A stretch of 64,000 nucleotides of DNA from Cricetomys ansorgei (GCA_026225945.1 JAMJFZ010001815.1:67001-131000); one strand, 5' to 3'. Shown: positions 32,626-50,965, counted from the first letter of the stretch. Notes: generated by a model from the sequence alone, not told the origin. Translations and numbers: made by a program.

Positions 32626-33701
32626 CCCTGAAGCTAGAAGTGGGGCCACCCCTCCTAGTTGTTGACTGGCTTAGGCCATTTGATGGCCCTTCACGAACCC
32701 GAGGGTCTGTTCTGTAGAGAGGAAGTTTCAGATAAATTGACTTGTTGGGAATCATGAAACCAGTAACCTTCAAAGGATCCTGGGAAGTGGAGCATTATGG
32801 CATGTGCTTCTTTAATCCTGGCTAATCCTAGCCTAGCTGTAGGGCAAGACTGCCTCAGAAAACTACAGTGGGTGGAAACAATGGTATCAAAGTGCTCTCC
32901 TTTGAGGAGATGAATAGTTAACTGATGGCTTTTCAAACTGAGCGTCTGGAGCACTGGTTGCCGCCTGGTGCCAGAGAGACAGGCTACATGTTCTATAGCC
33001 CTCATAAACTAACAGGGCAGCTCAAGTAGTAAAGTGCTCCCTCGGTGTGCAGCCCAGAGTCTCCATCCCTGGCACCACAGCTGAAGCAAAACTGACTAAG
33101 AAGACCAGTAGTGCCTGGTAGTGGGTTCATGCATCACAAGTCAAAGGGAAGCGTCCAGAATATGGGTGTATGGTGACAGAACTCACAGCGGCAGTTATGG
33201 CTGCCAACTGTCCTTAAGTACAGTGGGCCCCCTCTTGTCAGGGTCTACTGCGCTGGTTTAGTTACCTTTGGCTGACAAAATACTAAGAAGTCAACTGAGG
33301 TGATGTCTTAGACTGTCTCACCTAGGCATAAATCACCCCTTTGCCCAGTCTCCCCATTGTGTGTTCCCTGCTTATATTAATCAGAAAAACTTGAGAGCAC
33401 ATTGCTGTCCAGTAGCTTGTTTAGTGGAATGAAGCTGGCAGTGTAGAGATGTCTTAAATCGCAGGGGTGAAACTAATTGTGAACATAAATGGACTTCAGG
33501 CTGCCTGGAGGTTGGCGGGGTAGGGGGCAGACAACTGGAATGCGAGCTGCACTCATTGTTTTACTTTGGTGCAGGAAGATTGGTGACTAAGCTCTGTTCA
33601 TGGTGTGGGTTTTGTGCCAGATGCCCAGCAACGGCCCAGTAGAGGTAAGAGGTGGGCTTCTCCCCCGCCACACACCCCCTTTGGTGCATGCTAAGGTGGG
33701 A

Positions 33702-33858
33702 GCTGCCCTGAAGATGCTGTCTTAGATCTGTCAGCACCACAGGCACAACACAGCTACTCAGCTGTGCCTGTGACATCAGGGCAAAGAGCAAGTGGCTATT
33801 TCTACGCTCAGTGTTCAGAAGCCAGTGAGCACTAAGAATGGTTTATAGCCTGACATTT
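33702..33858 (+). ncRNA. Snora17: H/ACA snoRNA, SNORA17 type (second copy)
   Basis: The 5' hairpin is closed by a perfect TGCCCTGA / TCAGGGCA stem, then H box AGAGCA. The 3' hairpin is closed by GGCTA / TAGCC, and ACA lies 3 nt from the end. Intron 3 of Snhg7. Its 3' guide pocket shares a 16-nt run with the upstream snoRNA while the 5' hairpin is unrelated, so the pair probably share one target. Confidence 0.82.
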
Positions 33859-34341
33859 CGCAGGGCCGTGGTGAGGTGACAGTGAGGTTTGTCTTTGCTG
33901 TTGGCCAGACCCAATGTCAAGGACCTCAAGGACTCACCAAAGGGTTGCATGGTCAGCATTTTATAGCAAGATACAACTTTAGAGTTGGAGGACTGTTAAA
34001 ATGGTTTTCTAGGGGGCATTCAGAGGGACCAAGAAAATAAAAGAAACTATCCGATCTTATCATTTTCCAGATCCAGAAGCCAGGAAGAATTAGGCTGCCG
34101 GCCTTAGGTGTAGCCTCTGAACTGAAGAACCACCCATACAGGCTTTGAGCAGCTCCACACTTCTCATCCTGTACCCCGTGTCCTAAATTATAAACCATGT
34201 TTGGGTTGGCTGTTCTTCCAAGACTGAAATAAGGGGTAGAGGATCCTTTAAGACTCAACATTCCCATCTACCCAACTGCACATGGCCTTAGAAGAGATAA
34301 TTATGTAGGAGAAGGAAACTGGCTCTAGGTGCTGTGACACA

Positions 34342-34347
34342 AATAAA
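34342..34347 (+). terminator. Snhg7: Poly(A) signal of Snhg7
   Basis: AATAAA in the last exon, followed by T/G-rich sequence (TTGTTTAATTCTTG, then TTTGCTGTC). Confidence 0.75.
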
Positions 34348-34853
34348 CTTGTTTAATTCTTGAAGCTGGAATCTTTGCTGTCAGTATTCTCTCCCATCAT
34401 AGGGTAAATAGCCTATTGAGTTTCCCCTCTCCTGAAAAACATGCCAGGGTGGGTAAGGTTTATGGTTCAGCTAGAACTGTGGTTGACTTGCCAAAAGTAT
34501 TAACAGGAGCTAAGTTTGCTGGTATGTCATAGGCAAGCACTTTTTCTAAGCTGATGCCGAGGAGGAGAGGATGTGACTGCTCTGGGGAGTGAGGTACAAG
34601 GACACCGCATTCTGCCTGTTCACTGTAAGGCAGCTGAACACTGGTTAGCTAAAAGCCTGGTCTGGGGCAAGACAGGTTTGGAGATTCTGCTCATAAGAGT
34701 CCACGGTTTGGATCCTTGGGACTACCAAAGTTTGGCTTTCGGGCCCATGGCCCTTATGTTTTCCATTGGTACCCAGACAAGAGCTCTAGAGTGGCCCTGC
34801 CTGAAGGCTGTTTTAGTAAAGGAGCCACATACCCAGGTGTCACATAAAAGCCA

Positions 34854-34859
34854 TTTATT
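34854..34859 (-). terminator. Dipk1b: Poly(A) signal of Dipk1b
   Basis: AATAAA on the minus strand 178 bp beyond the stop codon, giving a short 3' UTR. The Snhg7 end lies about 0.5 kb away, facing it. Confidence 0.75.
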
Positions 34860-35036
34860 TACATGTTCAGAGAAGTAACCCCAGAGGGCCAGCCTGATAG
34901 GGGCTCCAGGCCCCTCTGCTGGGTTGCTCAAAAGTGGGATGGGAGAGATTTAACTTGCAGAGGGATGACCAGTAGTCTTTCCCAAGTGAGTGCTCCACCT
35001 ACAGCTAGCTGCATGGCAGTGGCAGAACCTGCAGCA

Positions 35037-42413
<7,377 letters not shown>

Positions 42414-43484
42414 GATGGGCGCCGGCCGGGGCTGTGGAACCCGCGGCTGGCTCTGCCTCAGCCCCGGCCCGGCCAGGCCCACAGCGGCCGCCCCTCTCTC
42501 GCCATGCGGGCCGCGCGCCCTCGTCCCGCGTTAAAGGCGAAGCGCGCGTGCCTTTCTGACAGCCGACCCCGACGCGCGCGCGCGCGGGCGCGGGGAGCAG
42601 GCCGAAAGGAAGGGCGTGCACGCGCGGGGAGACGGACGGAAGGGACGTGCGCGCGCCGAGGCGACTGGGAGGGCGTGCGCGGGGGAGGCGGGGGCGCGCG
42701 GCCCGGCGGCCGGTCTCGACCTCCCGCTGGTGACCCCTCCCCTGCCGGCTGTGCGAATGGCTACGGCGTCCGGTTCTGAGTTTGAAGCGCTGGAGCAGGG
42801 CCGGCGCTGAGGACCTACGAGGCCCCGGCCTGCGCTTGCGCGTTTCTTCCATCCTTTCAAGGGTAAAGATCGTACCCCCGGCCCTACCGAGTTTGCACGT
42901 GCGACTAGTCGTGCGGCCACTGCCGCTGTCTGGCACCAAGCGTCTTCAGCTGGGCTACACTGGGACGTGCGGAAGGACCCACAGGCCCCGCGGTCAGCAA
43001 GTGCACTTCTGACTTCTGCTCACCGACAGACGCGCCCCTCTCGTGTGACTCCCATTTGGGGTGATTAGGAAGGCAGCAGCTGACCCCTCGGTAAAGGGTC
43101 TGTTAAGCTTAACATACCATAGCCAAAAGCCAGCTGCACTATCCCCGTGAGCGCCAGCTGCCCTGAATCTCACCCCTACCTTTGATGGGGGTCCTGTTGC
43201 CATTTGCACTCCCGGGGAATAGAAGAGGTTGAGCGCGTTTCCTCTGTGTTCTGGTGCTGCCCATATATCTGCTTTGCAAAATAGTGTTAGAAGACAGTTT
43301 TAGTTTAAGGACGCTAATTACTCCGCAATTACTGGACCACGCCAACCTTCTTTTCATAAAGTGGAGCAAGTGTCCCAAGAGCCCTGCTGAAGAGGTTGGA
43401 TTTATAGGCTAGAAAAGATTCAAGAGAGCGAGAGCCAAGAGCAGGTCACAAAACAATAGGAAAATAACATCGGGTCTGTATCCT

Positions 43485-43610
43485 GAAACCCAAGAAGCGG
43501 AGGCAGCAGGATCAATGTAAGTTCAAGACCAGCCTGGCCTATGTTTAAGTTCCAGGCTAGCCAGAACTACAAAGGGAGACCCTGCCTCAAGGAAGGGAGG
43601 GAGAAGAGGG
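43485..43610 (+). repeat. B1 SINE, diverged
   Basis: GTTCAAGACCAGCCTGGCCTA, GTTCCAGGCTAGCCAGAACTAC and AGGGAGACCCTGCCTCAAG. Confidence 0.8.
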
Positions 43611-43734
43611 AGAAAGAGAGAAGAGAAACAAACAGGGATTATTTCATTTCATATTTCATTTGGTGCAATATACCAATTATACAAGACCTGTCTCTAATCT
43701 TGATCTATCAGGAGGTCAGATAAACAGTGTGACT

Positions 43735-44090
43735 CAGAGGCTAGAGAAATGATTCAGCAGCTAAGCACTTATTGTGGAATCATAGAATTGAAGTTCAAAT
43801 CCCAGCACCTATGTAACAATTCGGGCATCCTGGACACACCTGTAACCCCAGCTTGAGGGGAACAGACTCAGGGTAATCTCTGAGACTTACTGGCTTTCAG
43901 CCACCTGAGAAAAAGCACAGCCCTCATGTTCAGGTCAAGACCCTGCCTCAAAGGAAAAGATGGAGAGTAATAGAAGAAAACACCCAGCACCTACTTCTGA
44001 CCTCCATGTGCACACAAAGATGCATGACCCCACCACCACCACCACCACCACCACGCACACATACATAATTAAATCTTTTTATAATAAAAA
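43735..44090 (+). repeat. B4/RSINE-type SINE with (CAC)n
   Basis: GGCTAGAGAAATGATTCAGC head, CAAGACCCTGCCTCAAAGG mid part, then CTTCTGACCTCCATGTGCAC and a (CAC)n tract at 44030-44055. Confidence 0.75.
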
Positions 44091-44299
44091 GAAAACAGCA
44101 AGCTTGGTGACAAGGACTTGTGGCATGGGTAAATTGTTTTTATTTCTCAGTCTGGTCTTCTGGGATACTATGGCCAACTGTAATGTCTGTGACGTGCATG
44201 TGTGTAAATATGTGTTTGTGTGTGCATGCATATATGTGCGTGTATGTGTGGAAGCCAAAGGTCTATGTCAGGTGTTTTCCCCTCTCAACTGTATTATTT

Positions 44300-44525
44300 A
44301 TCAGATTATTTTTAATTTTACTTTTATTTCATGCATCTGAGAGTTTTGCCTGCGTTTAAGTGTACCATGTGTGTGCCTGTGGTGCCCTAGGGGTCAGAAG
44401 AGGGATTGGATCCCCTGGAACTGGACTTATGGATGGTTGTAAACTGCCACATGAGTACTGGGAACTGAACCTAGGTCCTCTGCAAGAACAAGTGCTCTTA
44501 GCTGCTGAGCCCTCTCTCCAGACTT
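44300..44525 (-). repeat. B3 SINE
   Basis: Reverse landmarks GGGGTCAGAAGAGGG, GGATCCCCTGGAACTGGA, GGGAACTGAACCTAGGTCCTC and GCTCTTAGCTGCTGAGCC. Confidence 0.9.
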
Positions 44526-44689
44526 TGCCCCCCATCCCACCCTTGGAAAATTGCTCTCCAGTCTCTCAGGTTACTAGTCCCTGAGTAAATTTTTATCTCC
44601 TGCCCACCAACTCTTGGCTATTGGAACTGGCTTTTGAGTAGTGCTCAGATAGGCTTGGATGCAATATCAAGTGTGTCTTTTTCTGTGTT

Positions 44690-44830
44690 GTGGTTGTGAG
44701 ACAGGATCTTAAACTCCCTATGTAGCCAAGGAAGAACTTGAACTGATCATCCTGCCTCCTCTCCCAATTGCTAAGATTCCAGACCTGTCCACTACACTGG
44801 ACTACAAGTGTGCCTATCTGGGGAAAGTTA
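44690..44830 (-). repeat. B1 SINE, diverged
   Basis: GAGACAGGATCTTAAACTCCC, CTATGTAGCC and CCTGCCTCCTCTCCCAATTGC. Confidence 0.6.
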
Positions 44831-44929
44831 AAAGAGAATAGGGAATGCGCCCTCAATGGTTGGGGATGTCATTCTGTGGCCTAGCACAAAGCCCGAGTTC
44901 TGTTTCCATGGCCATATAAAATGAACATT

Positions 44930-45050
44930 GCAGTACATGCCTGCAGTCCCAATATTCCAGATGAAGAGACAGTAGGATCAAGAGTTCAAGGGTGTCCTCA
45001 GCTACAATAGGAGTTCAAAGGCAGTCTGGGCTACATGAGCTCTGCGAGGG
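44930..45050 (+). repeat. B1-like SINE, old
   Basis: ACATGCCTGCAGTCCCAATA, AAGAGTTCAAGGGTG and CAGTCTGGGCTACATGAG. Confidence 0.65.
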
Positions 45051-45082
45051 GAAGGAGGAGAGAGTCCTCGGTGCTCAGAGTG

Positions 45083-45100
45083 TGGCGCCATCTAGTGTGG
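45083..45100 (-). promoter_or_regulatory. CTCF-like motif
   Basis: The minus strand reads CCACACTAGATGGCGCCA, close to the CTCF core. No gene is adjacent, so this could be an insulator, or chance. Confidence 0.45.
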
Positions 45101-45569
45101 GCATCACTACCCCTGGCCCTTAGGTGAGAATTGTCAGGTCTCCCAACCATAGAGCCACTTGTGCTTCCCTCTGTAATTGGTAAGGGTCTCAGAGGTGACA
45201 CTGTGGCCATGGGAATGTCTTGCTCTTCCGCCCTGTGTTAATCTTCTCACTTGGCATCCCCTGGACTCCTGCTTGAAACTGCTGATTACACAGTATGACC
45301 ACTGAATGCAGTGTCTGTTTTCCTTTTCTTTTTCTACTGTGATAAGTAAACACAGCAGACATTACCCACATTCCTGCGGTGACCAGCCATTACCACATTC
45401 TCATCTCCCACTGAAATCATTCCCTTGCTCCCCTCCCCAGCCCCTGACACCCACCCCTTTGTTTTCTCTCTGCTGCTGACACCTCTAAGGACCTCACAAT
45501 AGAGCCCACAGCACTGGTTCTTTCGCGGAGCATCACAACCTCTGGGTTTATATTGTAGCATGTGTCAGA

Positions 45570-45790
45570 ATTTCCTTTAAAAATATATTAGATGTATTCA
45601 TCTCATATATGAGTGTTTTGCCTGTGTGTGTGTATGATTGGTTTCCACAGATGTCAGAAGAGGGTACAGATCCCCTGGAACTAGAGTTTCAGATGGTTAT
45701 GAACCACTATGAGGCTGTGCTGGGAATCTGATTCAGATCCTCCTGAAGAGCAACAAGTACTCTTAACTACCAAGCCACCTCTCCAGCCTC
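45570..45790 (-). repeat. B3 SINE
   Basis: ACAGATGTCAGAAGAGGG, GATCCCCTGGAACTAGAG and CTTAACTACCAAGCCACCTC. Confidence 0.9.
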
Positions 45791-45809
45791 AGAATTTTCT
45801 TTTTTAGTG

Positions 45810-46015
45810 TGACTAGAGAGATGGCTCAAGAGCCAGATGCTAAGAGCACTCACTGCAAATCAGAAGGGCCAAGTTCAGTTCCCAGAATCTACATCAAACT
45901 ACTTGTAACTTTAGTTCCAGGGGGATCCAAGGCCCTCTCCCAGACTCCAAAGACACCTACACACATGCAGTGCATATACACTATACATTATTAAAAATAA
46001 ATAAAATTTCTTTTT
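45810..46015 (+). repeat. B3 SINE
   Basis: GAGATGGCTCAAGAGCCAG head, GTTCCCAGAATCTACATC and an AATAAATAAAATTTC tail. Confidence 0.85.
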
Positions 46016-46099
46016 TAAATAAATAGCATTCCACTCTACATTTGGCTGCAGTAGAAGATGGTGTAAGTGAGCAACAACTATCATCTTAAGAATTCTGTT

Positions 46100-46252
46100 C
46101 CAGCCAGGCAGTGGTGCCACATACCTTTAATCCCAGCACTCAGGAGGCAGAGGCAGACAGATCTCTGTGAGTTCGAGGGCAGCCTGGTCTACAGGGTAAG
46201 TTCCAGGACAGCCAGAGTTACAACAGAGACACCCTATCTTGAAAAAAAAAAA
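46100..46252 (+). repeat. B1 SINE
   Basis: Near complete: CCAGGCAGTGGTGCCACATA, CTTTAATCCCAGCACTCAGG, GGCAGCCTGGTCTACAGG and an A tail. Confidence 0.92.
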
Positions 46253-46254
46253 AT

Positions 46255-46860
46255 CTGTTCCAGTAAAAGAACTTCCAGAGGGATCACCATTTCTGATTTC
46301 AAGCTCTACTACAGATCTAATAGTAATAAAAACTGCATTGTATTGGCATAAAACAGACACATTGATCAATGGAATTGAATTGAAGACCAAGACATAAAGC
46401 CACATAGATATGGACATTTGATTTTCAATAAAGAAGCCAGAAATATACAATGGATAAAAAGAAAGCATCTTCAACAAATGGTGCTGGTCTAATTGGATGT
46501 CTGCATGTAGAAGAATTCAAATTGATCCATATTTATCTCCCTGAAGAAAACTCAAGTCCAAATGGATCAAAGATCTCAACATAAAACCAGACACACTAAA
46601 CCTGATAGAAGAGAAAGTGAGGAATAGCCTTGAACGCATTGGCACAGGAGACAACTTCCTGAATAGAACACTAATAGTGCAGGCACTAAATCAACAATTA
46701 ATAAATGGGACCCCATTAAACTGAAAAGCAAACTGTAAAACTGTAAAGCAAAAGATACCATCAATAGGACAAAGCCATAGCCTGCAGAATAAGAAAAGAT
46801 TTTTCACAAACTCCACTTCTGATAGAGGACAAATATCCAAAATATATAAAGAACTCTGCC
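46255..46860 (+). mobile_element. L1-derived LINE fragment
   Basis: An A-rich sequence with the phrases CAACAAATGGTGCTGG, GATCAAAGATCTCAAC and CCAAAATATATAAAGAACTC, typical of old L1 3'-terminal coding sequence in rodents. It starts right at the A tail of the B1. No intact frame remains. Strand and family are from recognition of the phrases. Confidence 0.65.
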
Positions 46861-46864
46861 TGTG

Positions 46865-46915
46865 TGGGATTGTGTTGGAGAGTGCTGGGATTAAAGGCAT
46901 GTGCCACCACGGCCA
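46865..46915 (-). repeat. B1 fragment
   Basis: GTGCTGGGATTAAAGGCATGTGCCACCACG is the reverse of the B1 head. Confidence 0.8.
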
Positions 46916-47199
46916 GCTATGTTCTTTTCAGTTTATACCCAGAATTATAACTTGTAAATTATTTAGTAAGTCTGTTTGATTTTTGAGGAATGGCCACTCT
47001 GCCTGTCTCCACACCAGAGCAGGACTTTGAGGCAGCTTAAACTAAGTGCAGAGAGGAACATCTGGAAACATTAGTTTATATGAATTTTTATCTTTTATTT
47101 ATATTGAATAGAAATGCAACGTTCGGCCAGCATGGTGGCACATAATCTGTAGTCACAGGAGGCTGTTAGTCCAAGGCCACCTGAGCTAAAAATGGGACC

Positions 47200-47425
47200 T
47201 CAGGGCTGAAGACATGGCTCGGCATTTAAAAGCACTTGCTGATCTTCCAGAGAACCTAGGTTTGGTTCCCAGCACCCACATGATGGCTCACAACCATCTG
47301 TTACTCCAGTTCCAAGGGATCTAACACTCTACTGACCTTTGATGGCATTGCATACACATGATACATTAACATTGCACGCAGGCAAAACACTCATACACAT
47401 AAAATAAATCTTTTGTAAAAATGAG
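47200..47425 (+). repeat. B3 SINE
   Basis: CTGAAGACATGGCTCGGCAT head, GGTTCCCAGCACCCACATG and an ACACATAAAATAAATC tail. Confidence 0.88.
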
Positions 47426-47512
47426 ACCTTGTCTTAAAAATAAACAAAATATTTGTCCTTTGCATTTCTGTCTTCCTGAGTTCATCATGATGTGGGAATA
47501 ACTTGGGGGAGG

Positions 47513-47540
47513 GTCTTCTTCTTCTTCTTCTTCTTCCTCC

Positions 47541-47573
<33 letters not shown>

Positions 47574-47594
47574 CCTTCTTCCTCTTCTTCTTTT
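47513..47594. repeat. (CTT)n/(CCT)n pyrimidine tract
   Basis: About 80 bp of CTT, CCT and CCTC units. The Arg/Gly-rich open frame on the minus strand across it is an artefact. Confidence 0.95.
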
Positions 47595-47740
47595 TGGTTT
47601 TTTTGAAACAGAGTTTCTCTTTGTAGCTCTGGCTGTCCTAGAACTCACTCTATAGACCAGGCTGGCCTCAAACTCAAAGACATCCATCTGCCTTTGCCTC
47701 CCAAACACTGAGATTAAAGCCCTGCACCACCACCCAGCAT
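47595..47740 (-). repeat. B1 SINE
   Basis: GAAACAGAGTTTCTCTTTGTAG, GGCTGTCCTAGAACTCACTC and GGCTGGCCTCAAACTCAAAG. Confidence 0.92.
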
Positions 47741-47744
47741 TATG

Positions 47745-47890
47745 TGGGGTTTTCTGAAACAAGTTCTCACACAAATCAGTCTGGCTTCAAATTCAGGACA
47801 TAACTAAGGCTGACCTTGAACTCCTGATCCCTGGCTCTGCTTCCCAAGTGCTGGTATTATAGGTGTGAACCACTACAGTCTGCATTCCAG
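47745..47890 (-). repeat. B1-like SINE, diverged
   Basis: GGCTGACCTTGAACTCCTGATC, CCCAAGTGCTGGTATTATAGG and a degraded left part. Confidence 0.65.
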
Positions 47891-47894
47891 GCTT

Positions 47895-48599
47895 GACTTT
47901 GGAATGACTTTTTGGATTTCCTAACTAGTAAGCCTCCAACTTCCTCCAAAAATGAGAGTACTTCTCCTCAAACTAGGAAATAACTTCTCTGCAAGGGCCT
48001 CCAGTTAGTAAATTAACAAACCAATTTAGAATCAGACTTCTCCTTTCCGTGGCCAACTGTCTGAGCTGTTCCTGTTCCAGCTGCAGAGCTACTACCCAAA
48101 GCCCCCAGCTCTTTGAAGACTTCAGTACCATGGGCAGGTCTCCAGGTGAGCCTTGCCTCCAGAGATTCACCTGTGCTGTTGTATTTATAGTTGTTATAGC
48201 AACTGCATGGTTCAACTTAATGCTCTGTGCGATGATAATATCTCCATGTATATTGGGAAGGAAATCAGTTAAAACCAAGTGGAATTGCCCCAACTGGCTG
48301 CCAAAAACAGCTAATGACTGGGAGAAACTCCAGAAAAAAAATCCTCAGACTCTAAGGGCTTATGCTCTCAGGCTGCAAGTCCCCTTCAGCAGAATGGTGG
48401 GTGACACCTCAGCATCATGGTTGACATGTGGACCATGGTCTTAGGTGACATGCCCACAGCAGAAGTGCCATTACACAGGTACCTACTGCATGTCAAGTGC
48501 CTGTATGTGCTATGAACTCACCCTTCCATTATCCCATCTGCACTGAGCCTTCGTGAATATATGGTTCATCTCAACACTGCTATAATGAGCTCTACAGTG
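47895..48599. other. Intergenic stretch, no gene supported
   Basis: A 131-codon plus-strand frame (48049-48444) crosses this block, but it has no recognisable domain, no splice or promoter context, and a comparably long frame lies opposite. Treated as non-coding. Confidence 0.4.
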
Positions 48600-48735
48600 T
48601 GGAGTGTTGGGGGGGTGTACATGTATGTATTCATGTATGTGTGTGTGTTTACACATGTGCATGTGTAATGCTTAGGATGGAACCCAGGATCCTGTGCATG
48701 CTAGACAAGTGTGCTGCCCCTGAACCATACCCCCA
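48600..48735 (-). repeat. ID-type SINE, reverse
   Basis: GGATGGAACCCAGGATCCTGTG and CATGCTAGACAAGTGTGCTG are the complement of an ID/tRNA-like head. Confidence 0.6.
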
Positions 48736-48780
48736 CCCCTTAGGCAGATGGGGTGATCCAACAGCTCCCACGTCCTAGTC

Positions 48781-49000
48781 CAGTAGATCTCAACCAGTGA
48801 GTATCGACCCCCTTGGAGGTTGAACAATCTTTTCACAGGGATCACCTAAAACTATCTGCATATCAGATACTTACAGTTCATAACAGTAGCAAAAATTACA
48901 ATTATGAAGTAGCAAGGAAAATAATCTTATGGTTGGGGGTCACTGCAACATGAGGTACTATATTAAAGGGTCGCAGCATTGGGAAGGCTGAGAACCACTG
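48781..49000. mobile_element. URR1-like non-autonomous hAT DNA transposon
   Basis: The ends are inverted: CAGTAGATCTCAACC at the left and GGCTGAGAACCACTG at the right. An 8 bp target duplication, TCCTAGTC / CCCTAGTC, flanks it at 48773-48780 and 49001-49008. Interior phrases such as CAATTATGAAGTAGC and GGTTGGGGGTCACTGCAACATG fit the rodent URR1/Charlie family. It has no coding capacity. Confidence 0.88.
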
Positions 49001-49239
49001 CCCTAGTCCCTAGGACATGAGCTGTGACTTCATTTGGGAAAAGGGCCTTTGCCAAAACTCAAAAGTCAGGTGTGTCCAGGACCATATTCTAGAAGAGGAC
49101 CCTTCCTACATATTCAAGGCTCCTAGTGTCCCCTAGTTTGTGGCCACAGCTCCCCAACATCTGCCCCTGTCTTGTCTCCTCAAGGACATTGGACTTAGGG
49201 TAAAACTCACTGGGGCTGATCTCAAGATTCTTACCTTGA

Positions 49240-49480
49240 TCCGGGAGATGACCCAGTTGCTTGACTGGTAAAGCACTTGCCACACAAGCATGAGGACCTG
49301 AGGTTGATCCCCAAAACCTATGTAGAAAAACTAGGGATGGAGGCAGAGGCAGGAGGATCCTCCGAAATTGCTGGTCAGTCAGCCCAGCCTAATCAGTGAG
49401 ATCTGGGTCCCAGTGAGAGACCTGTCTCAGAAAACTAGATGACTCCTGAGGACAACACCCAAGATTGACCTCTGGCTGCC
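49240..49480 (+). repeat. B4/RSINE-type SINE
   Basis: GGTAAAGCACTTGCCACACAAG, CCTGAGGTTGATCCCCA and GAGACCTGTCTCAGAAAAC, ending in the CA microsatellite. Confidence 0.85.
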
Positions 49481-49495
49481 ACATGAACATAGGCA

Positions 49496-49496
<1 letters not shown>

Positions 49497-49538
<42 letters not shown>
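49497..49538. repeat. (CA)n microsatellite
   Basis: About 21 CA units; opposite-strand Cys-Val frames are artefacts. Confidence 0.95.
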
Positions 49539-49540
<2 letters not shown>

Positions 49541-49559
49541 ACCTAACTATATCTGCAAT

Positions 49560-49877
49560 GACCCTGTTTCCAAACAAGATCTCATTCACAGGCTCTAAGT
49601 AGACCACTTGGGGCTCTCCATTTAACACACTGCAGTGACAAAATCAAGTTACAAAGCCCAATGCTTAGTGCAGTGCCATTTGCTGTTGAAATTGTATATG
49701 TTGGCAGTCTGGTAAACAGCTGTCATTTAGGGAAGAGCTTGGGGAGGGAGGAGGCTCTGCTTCCATGTTTCACAGAGATCTGCTACCTCCTCAGCTCCTG
49801 GACCAAAGGCAGGTGCATCACCAAGTCCTGCCTTCGCTGGCCAAGATTATTTTCATTACTGAAAAAGTAGTCTCAAG
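49560..49877. other. Intergenic stretch, no gene seen
   Basis: No exon or named repeat recognised. Confidence 0.35.
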
Positions 49878-49948
49878 GGCTGGGAATGTGTCCCTGTGAT
49901 AGAGTGCCTGCCTAGCATGTGAAAGGCCCTGGGTTGAGTCTTCAGAGA
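49878..49948 (+). repeat. ID-type SINE
   Basis: GGGCTGGGAATGTGTCCCTG, GATAGAGTGCCTGCCTAGCATG and GGCCCTGGGTTGAGTC: a tRNA-derived ID element. Confidence 0.75.
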
Positions 49949-50334
49949 ATGGAGGGAGATCCAACCCATCTCTTCAGTCTTTTGGGGTGCTTGGCCTGTT
50001 CCCAGGAGGTCCGGGGGCTCCACCACTCAGTATGCCTGCAAACCACTACCCTGGTAAGATGATACTAGGTGGGGTGCGAGGGTGGGTGCTACCTGCCACT
50101 GACCCTCTAGACCCATCTGTATGAGCAGTAGCCTGCCTCTCACGAGGGGTTGTTCAGAAGAAAACCACATGATTAATTAAACTAATTAAAAAGCAAGCCT
50201 GCAGATAATCCTGTGTCTGGGAGCATAACATCTGCCCATCTATCTCCAAGTTTAAAGATTAAGTTAATATGGTTTTGTATACTTAATATCATCCAAAGAG
50301 TTTATCTTTTCCTTCAATTTTAAAGCGGATTATG

Positions 50335-50512
50335 AGAGCCACTGCACAGGTACAGACACCTGTAATCTCAGCACTTGGTATAGGTGAAAGCAGGAAGATG
50401 AAATGTTCACCTGGCATGGAGGTGCACACCTGTAATTCCAGCACTTAGGAAGGAGGCAGGTGGCTCTGTGAGTTCCAGGCCACCCTGAACTACATATAAG
50501 CCTGTCTCAAAA
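50335..50512 (+). repeat. B1-type SINE fragments
   Basis: Two successive heads, TGTAATCTCAGCACTTGG and TGTAATTCCAGCACTTAGGA, the second followed by GTGAGTTCCAGGCCACCCTG. Confidence 0.75.
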
Positions 50513-50888
50513 GGAGGGAGGATCCCATCTCCGTTTACTGGAAAGAACATTGGTGGTAAATGATGGGTGAGGAGTGGTGGCCCCACTTGTGGTGACTCAG
50601 GCCCTGACTTAGAGATATTCCTCCTGATAAAGTCATTGTTTGGGCTGGGATCTTACACTGAGCCCTGCAGGCCAGGCTAAAAGCCAAAATGGAGTCATCT
50701 ATACAAATATCCTGGCCAACAAGGAAACTTCTTTTATCTCACCTGGGAAATTGAGATGACAGTGAAATAACAGAAGCTTCCCAAATAGCCCTTTCACTAG
50801 ATTGCTTGATAAAAAGTTCCTCTGTCCTTATGCAAGGAGCAGCCTGTGGTAACCAAGTCTCTCTGTCCCTTATCACAAGGAGCTTGTT

Positions 50889-50965
50889 CTGGGCTAGCGG
50901 TGGGGCTCAGTGGTTAGAGCACTTGCCTAGCATGCTCCAGGCCCATGGTTCCATCTACAACACTG
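50889..50965 (+). repeat. ID-type SINE
   Basis: GGGCTAGCGGTGGGGCTCAG, GTTAGAGCACTTGCCTAGCATG: an ID element with recognisable A and B boxes. Confidence 0.8.

Larger units (their letters stand above)
31711..34365 (+). ncRNA. Snhg7: Snhg7, snoRNA host gene (spliced lncRNA)
   Basis: A spliced non-coding host transcript whose introns release H/ACA snoRNAs. Inferred exons: 31711-31916, 32382-32432, 33575-33644 and 33909 to about 34365. Each is bounded by consensus sites (GTAAGA, CTCTAG, GTAAGT, GTGCAG, GTAAGA and GGCCAG). The start has TATA at -24 and a CTCGTCCTCTC pyrimidine tract typical of 5'-TOP host genes. AATAAA is at 34342-34347. Intron 2 and intron 3 each contain one H/ACA snoRNA, placed 57-58 nt after the donor. 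The second snoRNA ends 50 nt before the last exon, the usual spacing. Identity rests on this structure plus the convergent Dipk1b neighbour, as at human 9q34.3. A short ATG frame in exon 1 (31729-31917) is probably incidental. Alternative or additional exons cannot be excluded. Confidence 0.82.

Noticed and set aside
47391..47774. 127-codon Arg/Gly-rich frame
   Set aside because: It is the translation of a B1 SINE plus the CTT/CCT tract.
48049..48444. 131-codon plus-strand frame with a hydrophobic segment
   Set aside because: No homology recognised, no promoter, splice or poly(A) context, and a similarly long frame lies opposite at 47973-48293.
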